Positions 1 through 11,299 of a DNA stretch of 64,000 nt are shown piece by piece. A program made the position numbers and the translations under genes. How positions within the stretch are numbered: the first letter of the stretch is position 1; each line of letters starts with the position of its first letter. The DNA comes from Hofstenia miamia (lineage: Eukaryota > Xenacoelomorpha > Acoela), in assembly GCA_004352715.1 (NCBI GenBank), contig SCFE01000054.1:584829-648828 (forward strand), given 5' to 3'. The notes below the pieces were generated by a model. The model saw only the letters and a list, made by a program, of their open reading frames with translations, had not been told where the DNA came from and did not search any database.

Positions 1-66
1 TAAGTATGCGTAATGAATCTACATGGATTAAACTTACATCAAATTTTTTTCACGAGTTATCTTTAG

Positions 67-371
67 CTTATCCGAAATGCAAAAAAGGATACCATAATGT
101 TGGATGCTGCATTTGTTCTCCTGACTGTAAGGATGATCAAGTAGACATTGGAATAAGTTGTGCTAAAAAGTCTTACACGCGTGCAACTATTCTTCCAGAT
201 TGTACCAGTGATCAAGAATATGATTTTGGCTTATGTTACAAAAAGTGTGATAAGGGCTACAATGGCGTTGGCCCAGTATGCTGGGGTTCCTGCCCTGCAG
301 CTACACCTGTTAACTGTGGAATGGGATGCGCCATTGACCACGAAACTTGCATGTGGAATTTGTTTGATCAG
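67..371 (+). CDS. Penultimate exon of a cysteine-rich, probably secreted protein
   Basis: Internal exon. The 3' splice site is ATCTTTAG just before position 67 and the donor is CAG|GTAAAT after 371. The 101 complete codons hold about 16 cysteines in spaced modules such as CKKGYHNVGCCIC, DIGISCAKKSY, CYKKCDKGYNGVGPVCW and NCGMGC. The repeated 'C-x-x-G-Y-x-x-V-G-x-x-C' spacing suggests disulfide-bonded extracellular modules. The reading frame is open upstream to position 6, but the family-like start YPKC and the acceptor favour 67. Earlier exons, including any signal peptide, lie outside the window. It joins in phase 0 to the exon at 839. I have seen similar Cys-rich plus helical-tail architectures in invertebrate proteins but cannot name a family; the function is unknown. 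Confidence 0.7.
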
Positions 372-434
372 GTAAATTGGTTTGGTTTCGATATTTTCGA
401 TGTTTATTTTATAAATAGTGCTTTGATTGGATCC

Positions 435-474
<40 letters not shown>

Positions 475-838
475 ATTCATGTTTTCTGTGACCTAAGCTA
501 CCGAAAAGTGTCCCTTCTTTTTGGCCGCCACTTTATATATTACAATATATGCAAATGAATTAACGATTCGAACTATGGCATAGCGTACTTAGCGTTACTT
601 GAAACATGTATATAGCGTTAATAGATGCAGTTTAAGAAGGTAGTAACAAAAAGCTAGAAAGAGGTTTATAAAATTATATTTGCAGTAGGAACATCACATG
701 ACTTAATATGGACTTAAATAAATAACACTCACAACTTTGTTAAATAAATTATAATTATAAATTGAACAGAGATATTGTTACCAAACTCTTACTCGAGATT
801 TCGGAAATTGAAAATTTCAATTATCAATCAAAATTTAG
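372..838 (+). other. Intron of the cysteine-rich protein gene, with a (TA)n tract
   Basis: GT-AG intron of 467 bp between two phase-0 exons. It contains a (TA)n microsatellite at about 439-470 and nothing else recognisable. Confidence 0.6.
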
Positions 839-1186
839 GTTGTCTCAGCCGTTGATGTCATAGCAACCATTGGCTCTGCAGTTGTCACTGCTGGAGGCTC
901 CTTGGCTGCGAAAACTGCAGCTCAGACATCAGCGAAGTTAGCAGCAAAAGCTGTTATGAAAAAAATTTCGAAGTTTGCTACGAAAGAGGGAATTGAAAAA
1001 GCAATTAAGGTTGCAGCTAAGGAAGGTCGTAAAACTATTGCCGAAACTGCTGCAGCTAGTGTTGCGGAAAACATTGCTTCCATTCAAGTTGGCAAGGAGG
1101 ATGAGTACCAATGGGACACCTTGGATCCTACAGGAATCTTGGGATTACTCAATGACTATTACCATCCCATTTGCAAATATCAATAA
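839..1186 (+). CDS. Last exon of the cysteine-rich protein: helical Ala/Lys-rich C-terminal domain
   Basis: Final exon, 115 codons plus stop. The acceptor is AATTTAG|GTT. It opens with a hydrophobic, Ala/Val/Gly-rich stretch (VDVIATIGSAVVTAGG). An Ala/Lys-rich region of amphipathic-helix character follows (about residues 25-80). It ends in the motif LDPTGILGLLNDYYHPICKY, which looks conserved because it closes with an acidic/aromatic segment and a final Cys. The stop TAA overlaps an AATAAA, and a second AATAAATAAATA lies near 1245, so the transcript probably ends by about 1270. The contrast between the disulfide-rich N-terminal part and the helical C-terminal part would fit a membrane-interacting secreted protein, but that is inference only. 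Confidence 0.7.
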   Translation, partial: VVSAVDVIATIGSAVVTAGGSLAAKTAAQTSAKLAAKAVMKKISKFATKEGIEKAIKVAAKEGRKTIAETAAASVAENIASIQVGKEDEYQWDTLDPTGILGLLNDYYHPICKYQ

Positions 1187-1305
1187 AGGAAGTTCTATCT
1201 CTTTTGTATGTGTGAATTCTTTTCTTTACTCTACCTTGTAAGTTGAATAAATAAATATCTCCTTTTTATTTCTAATATGCTGTGGTTCTAGCTCATGTCT
1301 AGTTC

Positions 1306-1307
<2 letters not shown>

Positions 1308-1354
<47 letters not shown>
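1308..1354. repeat. (TA)n microsatellite
   Basis: A pure TA dinucleotide run of about 45 bp, 3' of the cysteine-rich gene. Confidence 0.95.
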
Positions 1355-1359
<5 letters not shown>

Positions 1360-1469
1360 CCCAGGTAATCGACATACTGATCAGGAATAAGACTGTGTAA
1401 GTGACTTTCGGTAACAATCCCTATATCCACATGAACAGAGATTAAATCACTACCAAATGTATCACATGC

Positions 1470-2030
1470 CTTCATTCGACCAGTGCTTTTCTTACGAATA
1501 GAAAAGAAAAACAAACGGTAAATTGTTTCGTTTGTACCGCAAAACCACCATTATACAAAACTAAGTTACGAATTTTTAGATCACTTCCAGAGCACACAAT
1601 TTTGTATAAGCTGCCATCTTTTCGATAAAGAAGCTTCTCCTTTAATCTTTCATCCATTGCAAGGACTTTGCTTATAAATACCCTTGATTGCTATATGAAT
1701 TTGGCCGAAATGCATTTGACAAAATCTTCCTTTGATCCCTATGGCTTCCAAAAGTAACTATCACTGTTTACTATATTTGGATAATGTCACGGATATGTTG
1801 CAGGACCTCTGTTAACGTTTTTTCCTCATTACTAACATAATTATTACCAGACCCTTCTTTGATACCACTAATACGTACACTTGGTGAAATAATATCAAAT
1901 TATCTGCTGTACTTTGAGCTTTGCTAATATCAGTTGATACTACTTTGGCCTATTTAGACATTTTGTCTTCTATTGTAGCTATCCGGTTCATCATGTTCTT
2001 CTCCATTTCCGATATGGGCTTTACAATACA
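1470..2030 (-). pseudogene. Possible LINE ORF1-like relic
   Basis: On the minus strand several broken frames, read in order, resemble a retrotransposon ORF1 protein. There is a coiled-coil-like stretch (SEMEKNMMNRIATIEDKMSK), then a segment starting VIVTFGSHRDQRKIL, then a short basic segment (MDERLKEKLLYRKDG) followed by KIRNLVLYNGG. Known ORF1 proteins of L1/CR1-type elements combine a coiled coil with a small RNA-binding fold of this general pattern. Frameshifts and stops separate the parts, so any copy is dead. The match is by eye and weak; it could also be chance. Confidence 0.3.
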
Positions 2031-2049
2031 TGGCACATCTTAGGATAAT

Positions 2050-3396
2050 GCAGATTAGTCATGATTTCTATGAGAAACACAGCATTGCAAAAAAGGAAAA
2101 CGTTATTTTAATTTCCAGCAATGATGATAAAGTTGAGGACTTAAATCCAGTACATTTTTCCGACCAATGCATATGACAACGACATGAAACATAGATATCA
2201 GATTTGGATGTATTACAGCAAACGATTGCCTTGAAATGTCATTTGAAACACCAGTCATGAGAAAGAGCGTTAAAAAAACAGGCCGTTAGTTAAAACACAT
2301 GTTTAAAACAGTGAAATCTTGCTTAAAGCTGACCGAAAATTAACAAATGTTTTTTTTAATAATGATTATATTACAACTAATTTAAATTGAGTATTTATAG
2401 ACTAAGACATGCTATAAAGTGTTGTTTGCATGATAAAATTATATTTTTAGTTGACAATAGGAAAATGAAGATTCTTTACTAAACAAATTTGGAGCTGAGA
2501 AATCTTTGTTTTAAACACGCCTTAAGCACCCCTATTTTTACTTCATCACAGCTTAGAGCATTTAGTATGATTTGCATTCAAATTTATATAGACATTTTGA
2601 GTGAACTTAGACCTTATTTTGAACTAAAATAAGATTCATATCTAATAAAATGCCTTAAAATTTTATCTTACAACTATTCTAAATAATTGCAAAATTTGTT
2701 TTTCCAGGTTTTGAGCAAATTTTGCAATGCATTTTTTGCCGGAACAAAAGTTGTGGCTACATTTTTTCACACCAATCTTTACTAATATTTAAATATTTAC
2801 ATTAAATATATTTAAAAAAGCAATATTATTGATTTTTAATTACAACATACAGTGTAAATGCACATACAGGGGCCATTGTGATTTATATTTTCATATATAA
2901 CTGCTGTAGTTTGCTAAATTTAGAGAAGGCCACATAATAACATAAGCGGATGATCTCCACTCCTTCGAAACCTTATTTATCCACTGGTCAACAGAAACTT
3001 CATCAATTAAGTGATATTTAATATCTGCTAGGCGATACATGTGCAAATTGCGTTATTAAATATGTGTTTTTCATTTTTATATAGATTCAAAATAATGAAA
3101 TAGTTCCCAAAGTGAAATTTAGTTTTTATGAATAGGGCTAAATGGAAGAGCGAATGTGACAATTCACCCAAATCACCCTCTGGATTGACTCTTGTAATCA
3201 GCTTTACTAATTGCTTTAACTAAGTCAACTATTCAATGTTAAAAACAAAAACTAAAACTATACAAAATATGCAAGTACATTTGCTTACATTTGCGTACAT
3301 TTGAGCCCGACCATTTTTAACCAACTAAAACTAAGTGTTATTATTCAACTAAACTAAGCGAAAGTACAAATCGGGCAATTGCATACACAATTCCGA

Positions 3397-3435
<39 letters not shown>

Positions 3436-6400
3436 CGGANNNNNNNNNNNNNNNNNNNNNNNNNNNNNNNNNNNNNNNNNNNNNNNNNNNNNNNNNNNNN
3501 NNNNNNNNNNNNNNNNNNNNNNNNNNNNAAATATATATATATATATATAATTCGCATTTACAGTTTTGATGATTAAATGCAAACTTCAGTTATTTGGATT
3601 GGAAACTGTAATACCACTATTGGTTTTTAAATGGCGCCCCCTCCCCCCCAAGAAAGTTCTAGACAATGGCTCTGTAGCTTTTACCCGTCACAACCTGCGA
3701 GAAAAGCCTATGCGGGTACCACTAATAATGGCAATGCCGAGTATCAATAAAGAATAATAAGATGTGAATACACAGTGTAGCGCTAAAAATATAACTTATG
3801 TCAAAAAATTATCAAATAAAACAAGAATTTTTTTTGAATTTTGTCCGTTAAGTTATTCAAAACCATAATTTTTGCACAAATCCATTTCACTATAAAGTGC
3901 AATTTTTTGTTTATCTTTTCTGTTATACAACAAATTTCAACAAGAAATAAATATATTCTAAGTTTCTGTTAAATGAATTTTTTAAGCTTAGTAATATGGT
4001 AAACACTGCCCTTGGATGGATTAAAGTATCTTTTCAGAAAGAAAAGGGGGAGCCTACTTTGGGTTTGAGATAAATAAATTTCATAAATTAATTGCATAAG
4101 AATGTTTTGTTATTTATAAATACATTGTTACTAAATGTAAAATGTCATTCACGGGAAAGATTACAAAAGACGACTAGAATAATGCAGATTATTGATGTAG
4201 AAAATATCTTAAGTACTGCTTTATTACACCTAAACCCTCTTCAATCGCTTAAAAAATTAGGTCAAGAAGCTTTCTTCAATTTTGTGGATTAGGTAGTTTT
4301 CTTAAAATTTTAAAATTTTCTACTAGGTGCTCTTCAAGGGCGTTCCCAAGATTTCCCCTTAAGGGGTCCTAGAGTTTTAATCGAGTTTCTATATATATAT
4401 ATATATATATACATATATATCAATTTCTAGGTAATTTATTGTAATACAAATTCACTATACTATTTTGCATTAAATAAGTGATATGCATTGTGCAATTATT
4501 ATATTTCTCATAGTTTATACATTTGAGAGATTCAGAGGAAGCCTTTGCCCCTCAAATATGCTTCTTACTTTAATATGGATAATTATTGGAGGCATTTCTG
4601 GAAATACTTCTCGAAGTAATACTCTACACTATGACAATACTCATGTGACAAAAATAGCACTTGACTTCAAAATTGTCAAAAATGTCCTCAGGATTGAAAA
4701 ATTCAAGCCAAATACCACGCGGAAAACTATAAGTGTTGTTGTTATTATCTGGAATAATAGACTTATTTTTAGCAATTCATTTCAACTAAAAGATTTAAGT
4801 GAAATTTAAATATTCATAAGTCCAGATCATCGTTTTTGCTAAGAAAACTTATTCAAAATGGCATTGATAAAAAGAGACTAAAAATTAAAAATCTAATGCT
4901 TTTCCAGGATGATATTCCAATCCTGAGTGCGTTAGTTTCTTTCAAAGTACATTACACATTGAAACGCATCTCTAAGGTCTTTGCAAACCGTAAATTTCTT
5001 CAAATATGCTTTACAGGCGTGCGTTCTAAGATAATAACTCAATGTTTTAAGATATGAAATTACAATTTTCTAATGAGCAACTTGTAATATAACATGATAT
5101 TATTGTTAAAATTTCATTGTTCTGTTAATTAAATGCAATGTTACTATTAAATTTTAAACATTTTCATAACAAAATTCAAATTTGTTTCCATTTTGCGATT
5201 TTCAAAATTATTGCTTTGTAAATATTAACGCTGTTTAAAACACTGGTTTTAAGTTATTCATGCACTAGTTAACATGGGTAGTTTTTCATGCTCAATTTTC
5301 TCTTCTTCCTAAGTCATTGCTTCAACCTCTACAAAAAAATCTCAAGAAAACATGCAAGCTGTTTAATTAGAGTTAATAAAATTTTCACAGATATTCCTTT
5401 CTCATCTGAGATTGATTTTGTTTGTGGTATGATAATGACGCGGCGACCTTTTCAACTCTTCTACCAAAGAGTATATTATATTTGATAAGTCATTTGTAAC
5501 TATATATTGTGACTTCAATATAAAACATTTATTGAATTTGTGATGAAACATGATTTTAAACAAATTATTGATTTCTAAGAACACATTTTCATTTTTGTGT
5601 AAAATATAAAATTTCATAGAATATAATACCCCCTCTATTTTAAAAATCAAATATTACTTTAAAATTCAAAAATAAACCTTGCCATTGTCTGAGTGGTACA
5701 GGAATAATTAGCAGCTTATAGCTATAAAATATAAAATTATCCTTTTTAGATTCTTGCTGTTTATATGGTACACTGGTACGAGCTGTTATTGTCAACTTGT
5801 GGAAGTATTGATGAAGGAGAAATGCTTGGTTCTGGATATGCATTACCAATCCTACTTGAAACTTATCTGAATCAACTCAATTGTTTTGACCCTTACCTTT
5901 TTGACGTCTGTGCTCTCTACTCAACAACTTTAGTTCTCAATTAGTTTCTGCTTAACTTACCCCTTTATGGGAACATAGTTTTGTGTTTGTTTTATACTGA
6001 ATGATATTAAAGATTATTTAAGTTTTCAACATCTTTGTCTTAGATTTTAGGGTAATTATTGTTGATCAAAACTTAAAGAAAAGAAAAATTTTTATGTAGT
6101 CTCTCAACCAGACTCACTGAGATTTTTGATAATTAAACTTTACTCAACAAAATAAGGAAAATAAGGAAAAAAATTACTTGGTTAACTGCAAATTAAATGT
6201 TTTGTTCAAGTAAAGCTGTTAACTTAAATGTGTAAGATAATATATTAAGGGTTTCAAATACAAAGAACTTCATTAAACTTTAGTGTTGCTCTTGTCAAAT
6301 ACATTAAGTATTATAAAATAAAATAGAATCATTTATTCATTATTCAATTTATTTATCAGCTCACAACTGGGAATTTAGTATGAATGATTAACTCTACATG

Positions 6401-6469
6401 TCAATGCTTCAACTTCTAGTTCACATGAAGTATTCCTAATTTTTTTAATTAAATATATTTTTTTTCAAA
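2050..6469. other. AT-rich non-coding stretch with microsatellites and one gap
   Basis: No exon with credible splice sites was recognised. It holds a (TA)n/N gap at 3401-3550 and a short TA tract at 4390-4421. A 108-codon open frame at 4483-4809 (+) has one hydrophobic N-terminal segment, but I see no homology or splice context. A CCCCTTAAGGGG palindrome lies near 4355. Confidence 0.5.
3440..3528. other. Assembly gap inside a (TA)n tract
   Basis: An 89-N run flanked on both sides by TA repeats. The left TA run is bracketed by TCCGATAA and TTATCGGA, so it can fold as a hairpin, which may explain the sequencing failure. Confidence 0.95.
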
Positions 6470-7350
6470 CCTTTGTATAATACAAAAAAGTATATAAATA
6501 CTTATTAAGGTTTAAAGTAAATTGTTTTCTTTAATTCCACTTAGTTGCAAATTGATATTACTTAGTTACAGACTTGATTCTTTAAATATCAAAATACTGT
6601 AAGTTCTTTTCTTTGGTGATAATTCTAATTTAATTTTTTTCTTAAAATATTTAAAATTAGAATCTTATTAAATTTAGGTGTAATCTGTTCCACAGATCAA
6701 TACAATAATTAATAAAACAGTTCTTCATGATTGTTTTTCTAAATTTAAATTTTCTATAGCACTTAGTTCTAACATGAAGTTTGATGAAATATCTTTGTAG
6801 TCTAATGAAAAAAGATTGAAAATTCTTCTGATGTTTTTTTGATTGCTTCTTTCACATATGATAGCTAACCTCCAATTCAACATTCTTTCTAATTTATTTT
6901 TTGATTGCTTAGAAAAGTTTGTCAACAAACATGATGAATATAAATATTGAGGCAGAATATACGATTTCAATATCATTATTTTCCATTTAATTGGAATAAG
7001 GCTTAGTAACTTACAGAATGTTTTGATCCCTTGTGCCATTTTTTATTATTTTGTTCATATGCTCTTTAAATATTAATTTATTATAAAAAATAATACCTAG
7101 GTATGCAATTTTATTTTCTTCTTCAATGGTATTACTATTTATTTGTAGGCTTAGTTTCTCATCATTTGCTTTGTTTAGGATCATGAACTTTGTTTTTTCA
7201 ATATTAAGCTTAATTTTATTCTTATCAAAATATAAGATAGCTTTATCTAATGCATTGCATAAATCTTCCTGTTTGGTTGTATATAATAAAGTGTCATCAG
7301 CAAATTTGTATGATTGTGCAAGCTGTAGAAATTCCTATGATTTAACCTAA
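6470..7350 (-). pseudogene. LINE (CR1/jockey-type) 3' end: reverse transcriptase fragment plus 3' tail
   Basis: A degraded non-LTR retrotransposon on the minus strand. Reading downward from 7350, the RT active-site box is KFADDTLLYT (about 7289-7310). A frameshifted thumb region follows, with an 'AYLGIIF...KEHMNKI' pattern. A 104-codon open piece at 6725-7039 continues it (KIMILKSYILPQYLYSSC, RMLNWRLAIICERSN), typical of the C-terminal RT/connection region of these elements. The 3' untranslated part (about 6480-6720) is similar to the plus-strand sequence at 14560-14830, showing that both come from one family. Stops and frameshifts make it inactive. Confidence 0.75.
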
Positions 7351-8869
7351 GGCAATGGTTTCTCGTTTTCTTCAACATCCCTTCACAATATTGAGAATCA
7401 GGGCTTTTATAATAGAAATCCTGTGCATCAATAGTGTTGAAGCATCCAACAATTCTATAATTGCAATCAACAATAGATTAAACAAGATTGATTAATAGTT
7501 AAATTGAATCTAGCTAATCTTATTCACAAACACAAACAAGTCGTGTAAAACTTGTACAAAAATCAGTCAATATGAATAACTAAGAATACAAGTAAAATTG
7601 CAAGAATCATGATGCAAGAATCGTTATGAAATACATAAGAAGTTTAGAGCAGATAAAAGTAAGCTATCCTCGTAATTGGAAAACCTATTTTTTTTCCTAA
7701 GTATTTTTTATGATATAGTTGATTTTGTGGCGCTTTTCCTTGTTTCACGAGTGTCATTAACAATAAATTCTTCTGTTCGGACAAAACTAAGTTCTTTTGT
7801 CCACGACTTCTTGTCAAAAGTTTTATGGACAGTTTAATTTGTTAAAATTAATCACACTTAAACCAAAATAGTTTTCACTTTAACAAATATAAATAATTTA
7901 AACATTTTTGAGGTAATGGCACACTATTAAATATAAATTTTTTGAGAAGCTAAGACATTCTCTGCTCTAAAAAACCACATATGTGGTAAACTACTATATT
8001 TATTTGTATTGTAGTACAATTTTTCTTCAATTAAAATTGTAACTTATGTTTTATTGTATTTTTGTAAATTATCTATGTACATTTCTCAACATGTACTCAA
8101 TCTTGATTTCACATATTCAGAATTTATAAATACATGCAAATCAACATTATAATACAGTGTGTTCGCAATTATCTATCTCTTGATTATCCATTTTTCAAAT
8201 ATCCAACTTGTCTAATTCTGCAAATATATGATTTTAGTTTATTGCTACATGGTTTTTTGCTATCTAGACAATCAATAAATTCCATAGCAAAATATTAAAC
8301 ATTCAGATCAATTCATATTTTATTATAGCAACGCAGTTTGTGTGATTCTATTATTAAACTTAATTTTTGTGTATTATTAATACACAATATATCCACTAAA
8401 TACAGGTCAGATAATCGAGGATACACTGCATAGTGGTTCACACTGATTTGCAAAAGAAGAAATTAATATATTTTAGACTTGTTGCTTTACAATTTCAAAT
8501 TGAAAATTTTTATCACACAATTTTTTAATTATATCTGAGTCTTGAAATATGATTCCTGGAGTATATACGCCGCCTCTAAAAAACTGAAATTTAAAAATTA
8601 AATTTATATATTTAAGAGCTAGCCACAAGTTTTGAAAGTCAAATTATTTATTTTTTCTAATCATTTCAATTTAAAATCCTACTTCAAAATACTTGGAGGG
8701 CCCAAAGCTGTACATGAAAAGGAGTAAACATTAGACTAAATTATTTTTAAGGTTTCTTTGAGTCTGCACTTAGAGTTCTTATACGTTCTAAAAGGTATGG
8801 AACATTGATGTAGGAATATTTGCGCACATGCTTAATTTTTCATGAATAAGTCCACAACTGTCTATCACA
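7351..8869. other. Non-coding AT-rich stretch
   Basis: I see no gene, RNA or clear repeat boundary here. Confidence 0.4.
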
Positions 8870-8877
8870 ACCTAAAT

Positions 8878-9265
8878 CAGGGTTTCCCAACCTTTTTCCG
8901 TTGTGGACCCCAAACCGAATTTTTTTTCGCCATGGACTTCCGGCGTTGATATAGGTAAGATTTCTTATTTTCATGAATCTATATTTAGGAAAATTTATTT
9001 ATCATATTTATTGTGTAACACACATATCATTATAACAAATACAAATAGTAACATAGAAAATATAATGGATTCTACATCAACGCTGAATATAAAAAATTGG
9101 CACTTTCTTTGTAAATATTGACACTCGTTTGCCTCTATGAATGTTACTAGAAGCCCTCAGTTTTTCACCGCCCCCTAAAGGATCTCAGGGATCCCATATG
9201 CGATAAATTTGGCCACCGCCCACCTGAAGCCTCGTGGGCGGTACGGACCCCGTTGGGAAACCTTG
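8878..9265. mobile_element. hAT-type MITE with 8-bp target duplication
   Basis: A 388-bp element. The ends match as terminal inverted repeats: left CAGGGTTTCCCAACC, right (reversed) CAAGGTTTCCCAAC. Both sides are flanked by ACCTAAAT (8870-8877 and 9266-9273), an exact 8-bp target-site duplication. An 8-bp duplication and CA(G/A)GG termini are hallmarks of hAT transposons. No transposase is encoded. Confidence 0.85.
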
Positions 9266-9420
9266 ACCTAAATTAATTCCAATTAAGTACCCAAAAGATT
9301 GATGTATGATTTATGCTATAGATCAGCAATACTTCTTAATAGCTATTTTAATATGAAAATGAATTATGTAAAATAAATTATATTTTGCCTATAACAACAA
9401 CAGATACTTATGACATTAAA

Positions 9421-9950
9421 GGTGTGTTCCCACTATCGACTTTTATCATCTGTCAAGAAATCGATGATAAAAGTCGATAGTGTGAATACTCTATCTGCTT
9501 TTTTATCGGCTGATAAAAGTCGATAGTCTGAACGCTCGATCCGATTTTTTGGCAAAATAGCCAAATTACTGTCATCTGATAATTTATCAGCTGATAAAAG
9601 TCGATAGTCTGAACGGTACTAAAACTAGTCGAATAGCTACTTGAAACTAATTGCTTACTTCTCAAGTAGGGAACAGACTTCCAAAACGTAAATTATTGTC
9701 GTTGAAACATTTCAACTTCAAGATATGTAAACATTGTTTATATTCCAAGACAAACCAATCCATAAACAGATGTTGTTTTTCTTACTGTCAATCAAAAGAT
9801 GATAATTTATCATCTGATAAAAAATCGATAGTCTGAACGCTCTTCCAACTCCGCATTTTCTGATAAAAAATCGGATGATAAAAAATCGCCAATGTGAACG
9901 AAAATTTTCGATTAAAATCTGCTGATAAAAGTCGATAGTGGGAACACACC
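9421..9950. mobile_element. TTAA-flanked MITE with repeated internal copies of its end motif
   Basis: The left end GGTGTGTTCCCACTATCGAC and the right end (reverse complement) agree over about 28 bp. TTAA stands at both sides: 9416-9419, with one extra A, and 9951-9954. Inside, the core 'GATAAAAGTCGATAGT' followed by CTGAACG, or close variants, recurs at about 9470, 9510, 9590 and 9815. There is no coding capacity. TTAA targets are used by piggyBac and Kolobok elements; I cannot decide the superfamily. Confidence 0.75.
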
Positions 9951-10602
9951 TTAATATGCAATTGTTTATCAAACAAATCATTGAAAATAATGAAAGCATT
10001 GTATTTCGTTTGATCACTAGCAATTTTAATAATAAAACAAATTCAGTGTTATTGGCCTTTATCACCTTAAGAATGCCTTTGACTTTAATATCTTCATAAA
10101 AAAGAGTCACAAGGATTTCAATCAGAAACCACGATGGTAATATTTTGGAGAAAGCCTTTATTGATATTGTTTGTACCGAAAGGAGCCCTTAGTTAAATTG
10201 TAAATTGTGTCATTTCCGAGTTTAGAATGATTTAAAAAATAAGCCGGACCTTATTAAGAATACAATAGCACCCAAAAATCCATTTTGTTAAATAGTGCAA
10301 AAATCCAGACCAATTTTAAAAGTAAAACTACTTTGTAGTCAATCTGTGGAATAAGATATAAAATAATAAAAAAAATATATACAATTTTTATTAGAAAAAT
10401 TTAGTGTCATTTACTTTTCAAACGAGATTTCCTGTAGTTTCCGTTTAAATACTAGGGTAAAGGCGGCATTTGTGTTGGATGAATCTCTGGCTGCAAACAA
10501 AAACTAGTTACTGTGCTTAAAATCTATAGTCTCCAAATTAACAAACACCATGTTAGGGTTTTTTAAACATTAATTCAAATTATAACAATACTCTATAGGA
10601 TT

Positions 10603-10797
10603 TTATCTGGGTATTAGTTGCAATGAAAAAACCTTCTTAAAAGGCCTATCCCATAAATTATAATTAGAGTCCCTTTCGTTCAATTTTCCTATTAGCTCGT
10701 AGTTGTGAGATGGCACTCCATGCGCCTGGGAATCTTTTTCATGTTGATTGGCGAAAAAATATTCTTTTTTGACTGAATTAGCGGATATTTTCAACAT
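10603..10797 (-). other. Unassigned 64-codon open frame
   Basis: An ATG-started open frame reading away from the open frame at 10814. It has mixed hydrophilic composition and no recognisable domain or splice sites. It may be chance. Confidence 0.15.
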
Positions 10798-10813
10798 AAG
10801 CTAAAATACCAAG

Positions 10814-11296
10814 ATGTCTTCTAATTCAAAGACGTTGTGCATACATTTGTCTGCTACAATGAAAACCGCCAGTAACAGGCAAAAGTCCGACTACATCAGG
10901 TGGCAAAAGAACAGGCAAAGGTTGTCATTTGCTAAACAAAGATCACCTCGGATTGTGAAAATGAAATTGGGTTTCACAAACGCTTATCGCAATAATGGCT
11001 TGAGAATCAAAGTGATGACATTCACAATTAATTGCAATTGGTTGAAACATCTATTATTCAATTTACAACTTTTGGTAGATCAACCTGGTGTAATTGCTAA
11101 AGCATGCTGTTTTGAACTATATTTTCATTTTGGAACTGCTTCGAATTCAAACGTGACTCACGAATTGAATTTACTACTCAGCTGCCTTATAAATAGAAGG
11201 GCATTCCATATTATCCGCCTACATAAAATTTCATATGGAGGTTTGTGTAGGCAAATGTATTTTAAAGTACCAGTTCACAAGATAAGTGGCATCTGA
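10814..11296 (+). CDS. Hypothetical protein, 160 codons, unrecognised
   Basis: An open frame from an ATG in acceptable context (ACCAAGATGT) to TGA. It is long for such AT-rich DNA. The N-terminal 60 residues are basic (QKSDYIRWQKNRQR, KQRSPRIVKMK) and the middle is hydrophobic and Leu/Cys-rich (WLKHLLFNLQLLVDQ). I see no signal peptide, known motif or poly(A) signal close by. It could be a single-exon gene, a relic of an unidentified element, or a chance frame. No function is proposed. Confidence 0.2.
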   Translation: MSSNSKTLCIHLSATMKTASNRQKSDYIRWQKNRQRLSFAKQRSPRIVKMKLGFTNAYRNNGLRIKVMTFTINCNWLKHLLFNLQLLVDQPGVIAKACCFELYFHFGTASNSNVTHELNLLLSCLINRRAFHIIRLHKISYGGLCRQMYFKVPVHKISGI

Positions 11297-11299
11297 AAT

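Noticed and set aside
4483-4809. Small membrane protein gene
   Set aside because: A single hydrophobic stretch in an AT-rich frame, with no splice sites, family match or conserved composition. It is mentioned only within the non-coding stretch.
7126-7350. Plus-strand 74-codon open frame
   Set aside because: It is the antisense shadow of the minus-strand LINE reverse transcriptase containing FADD.
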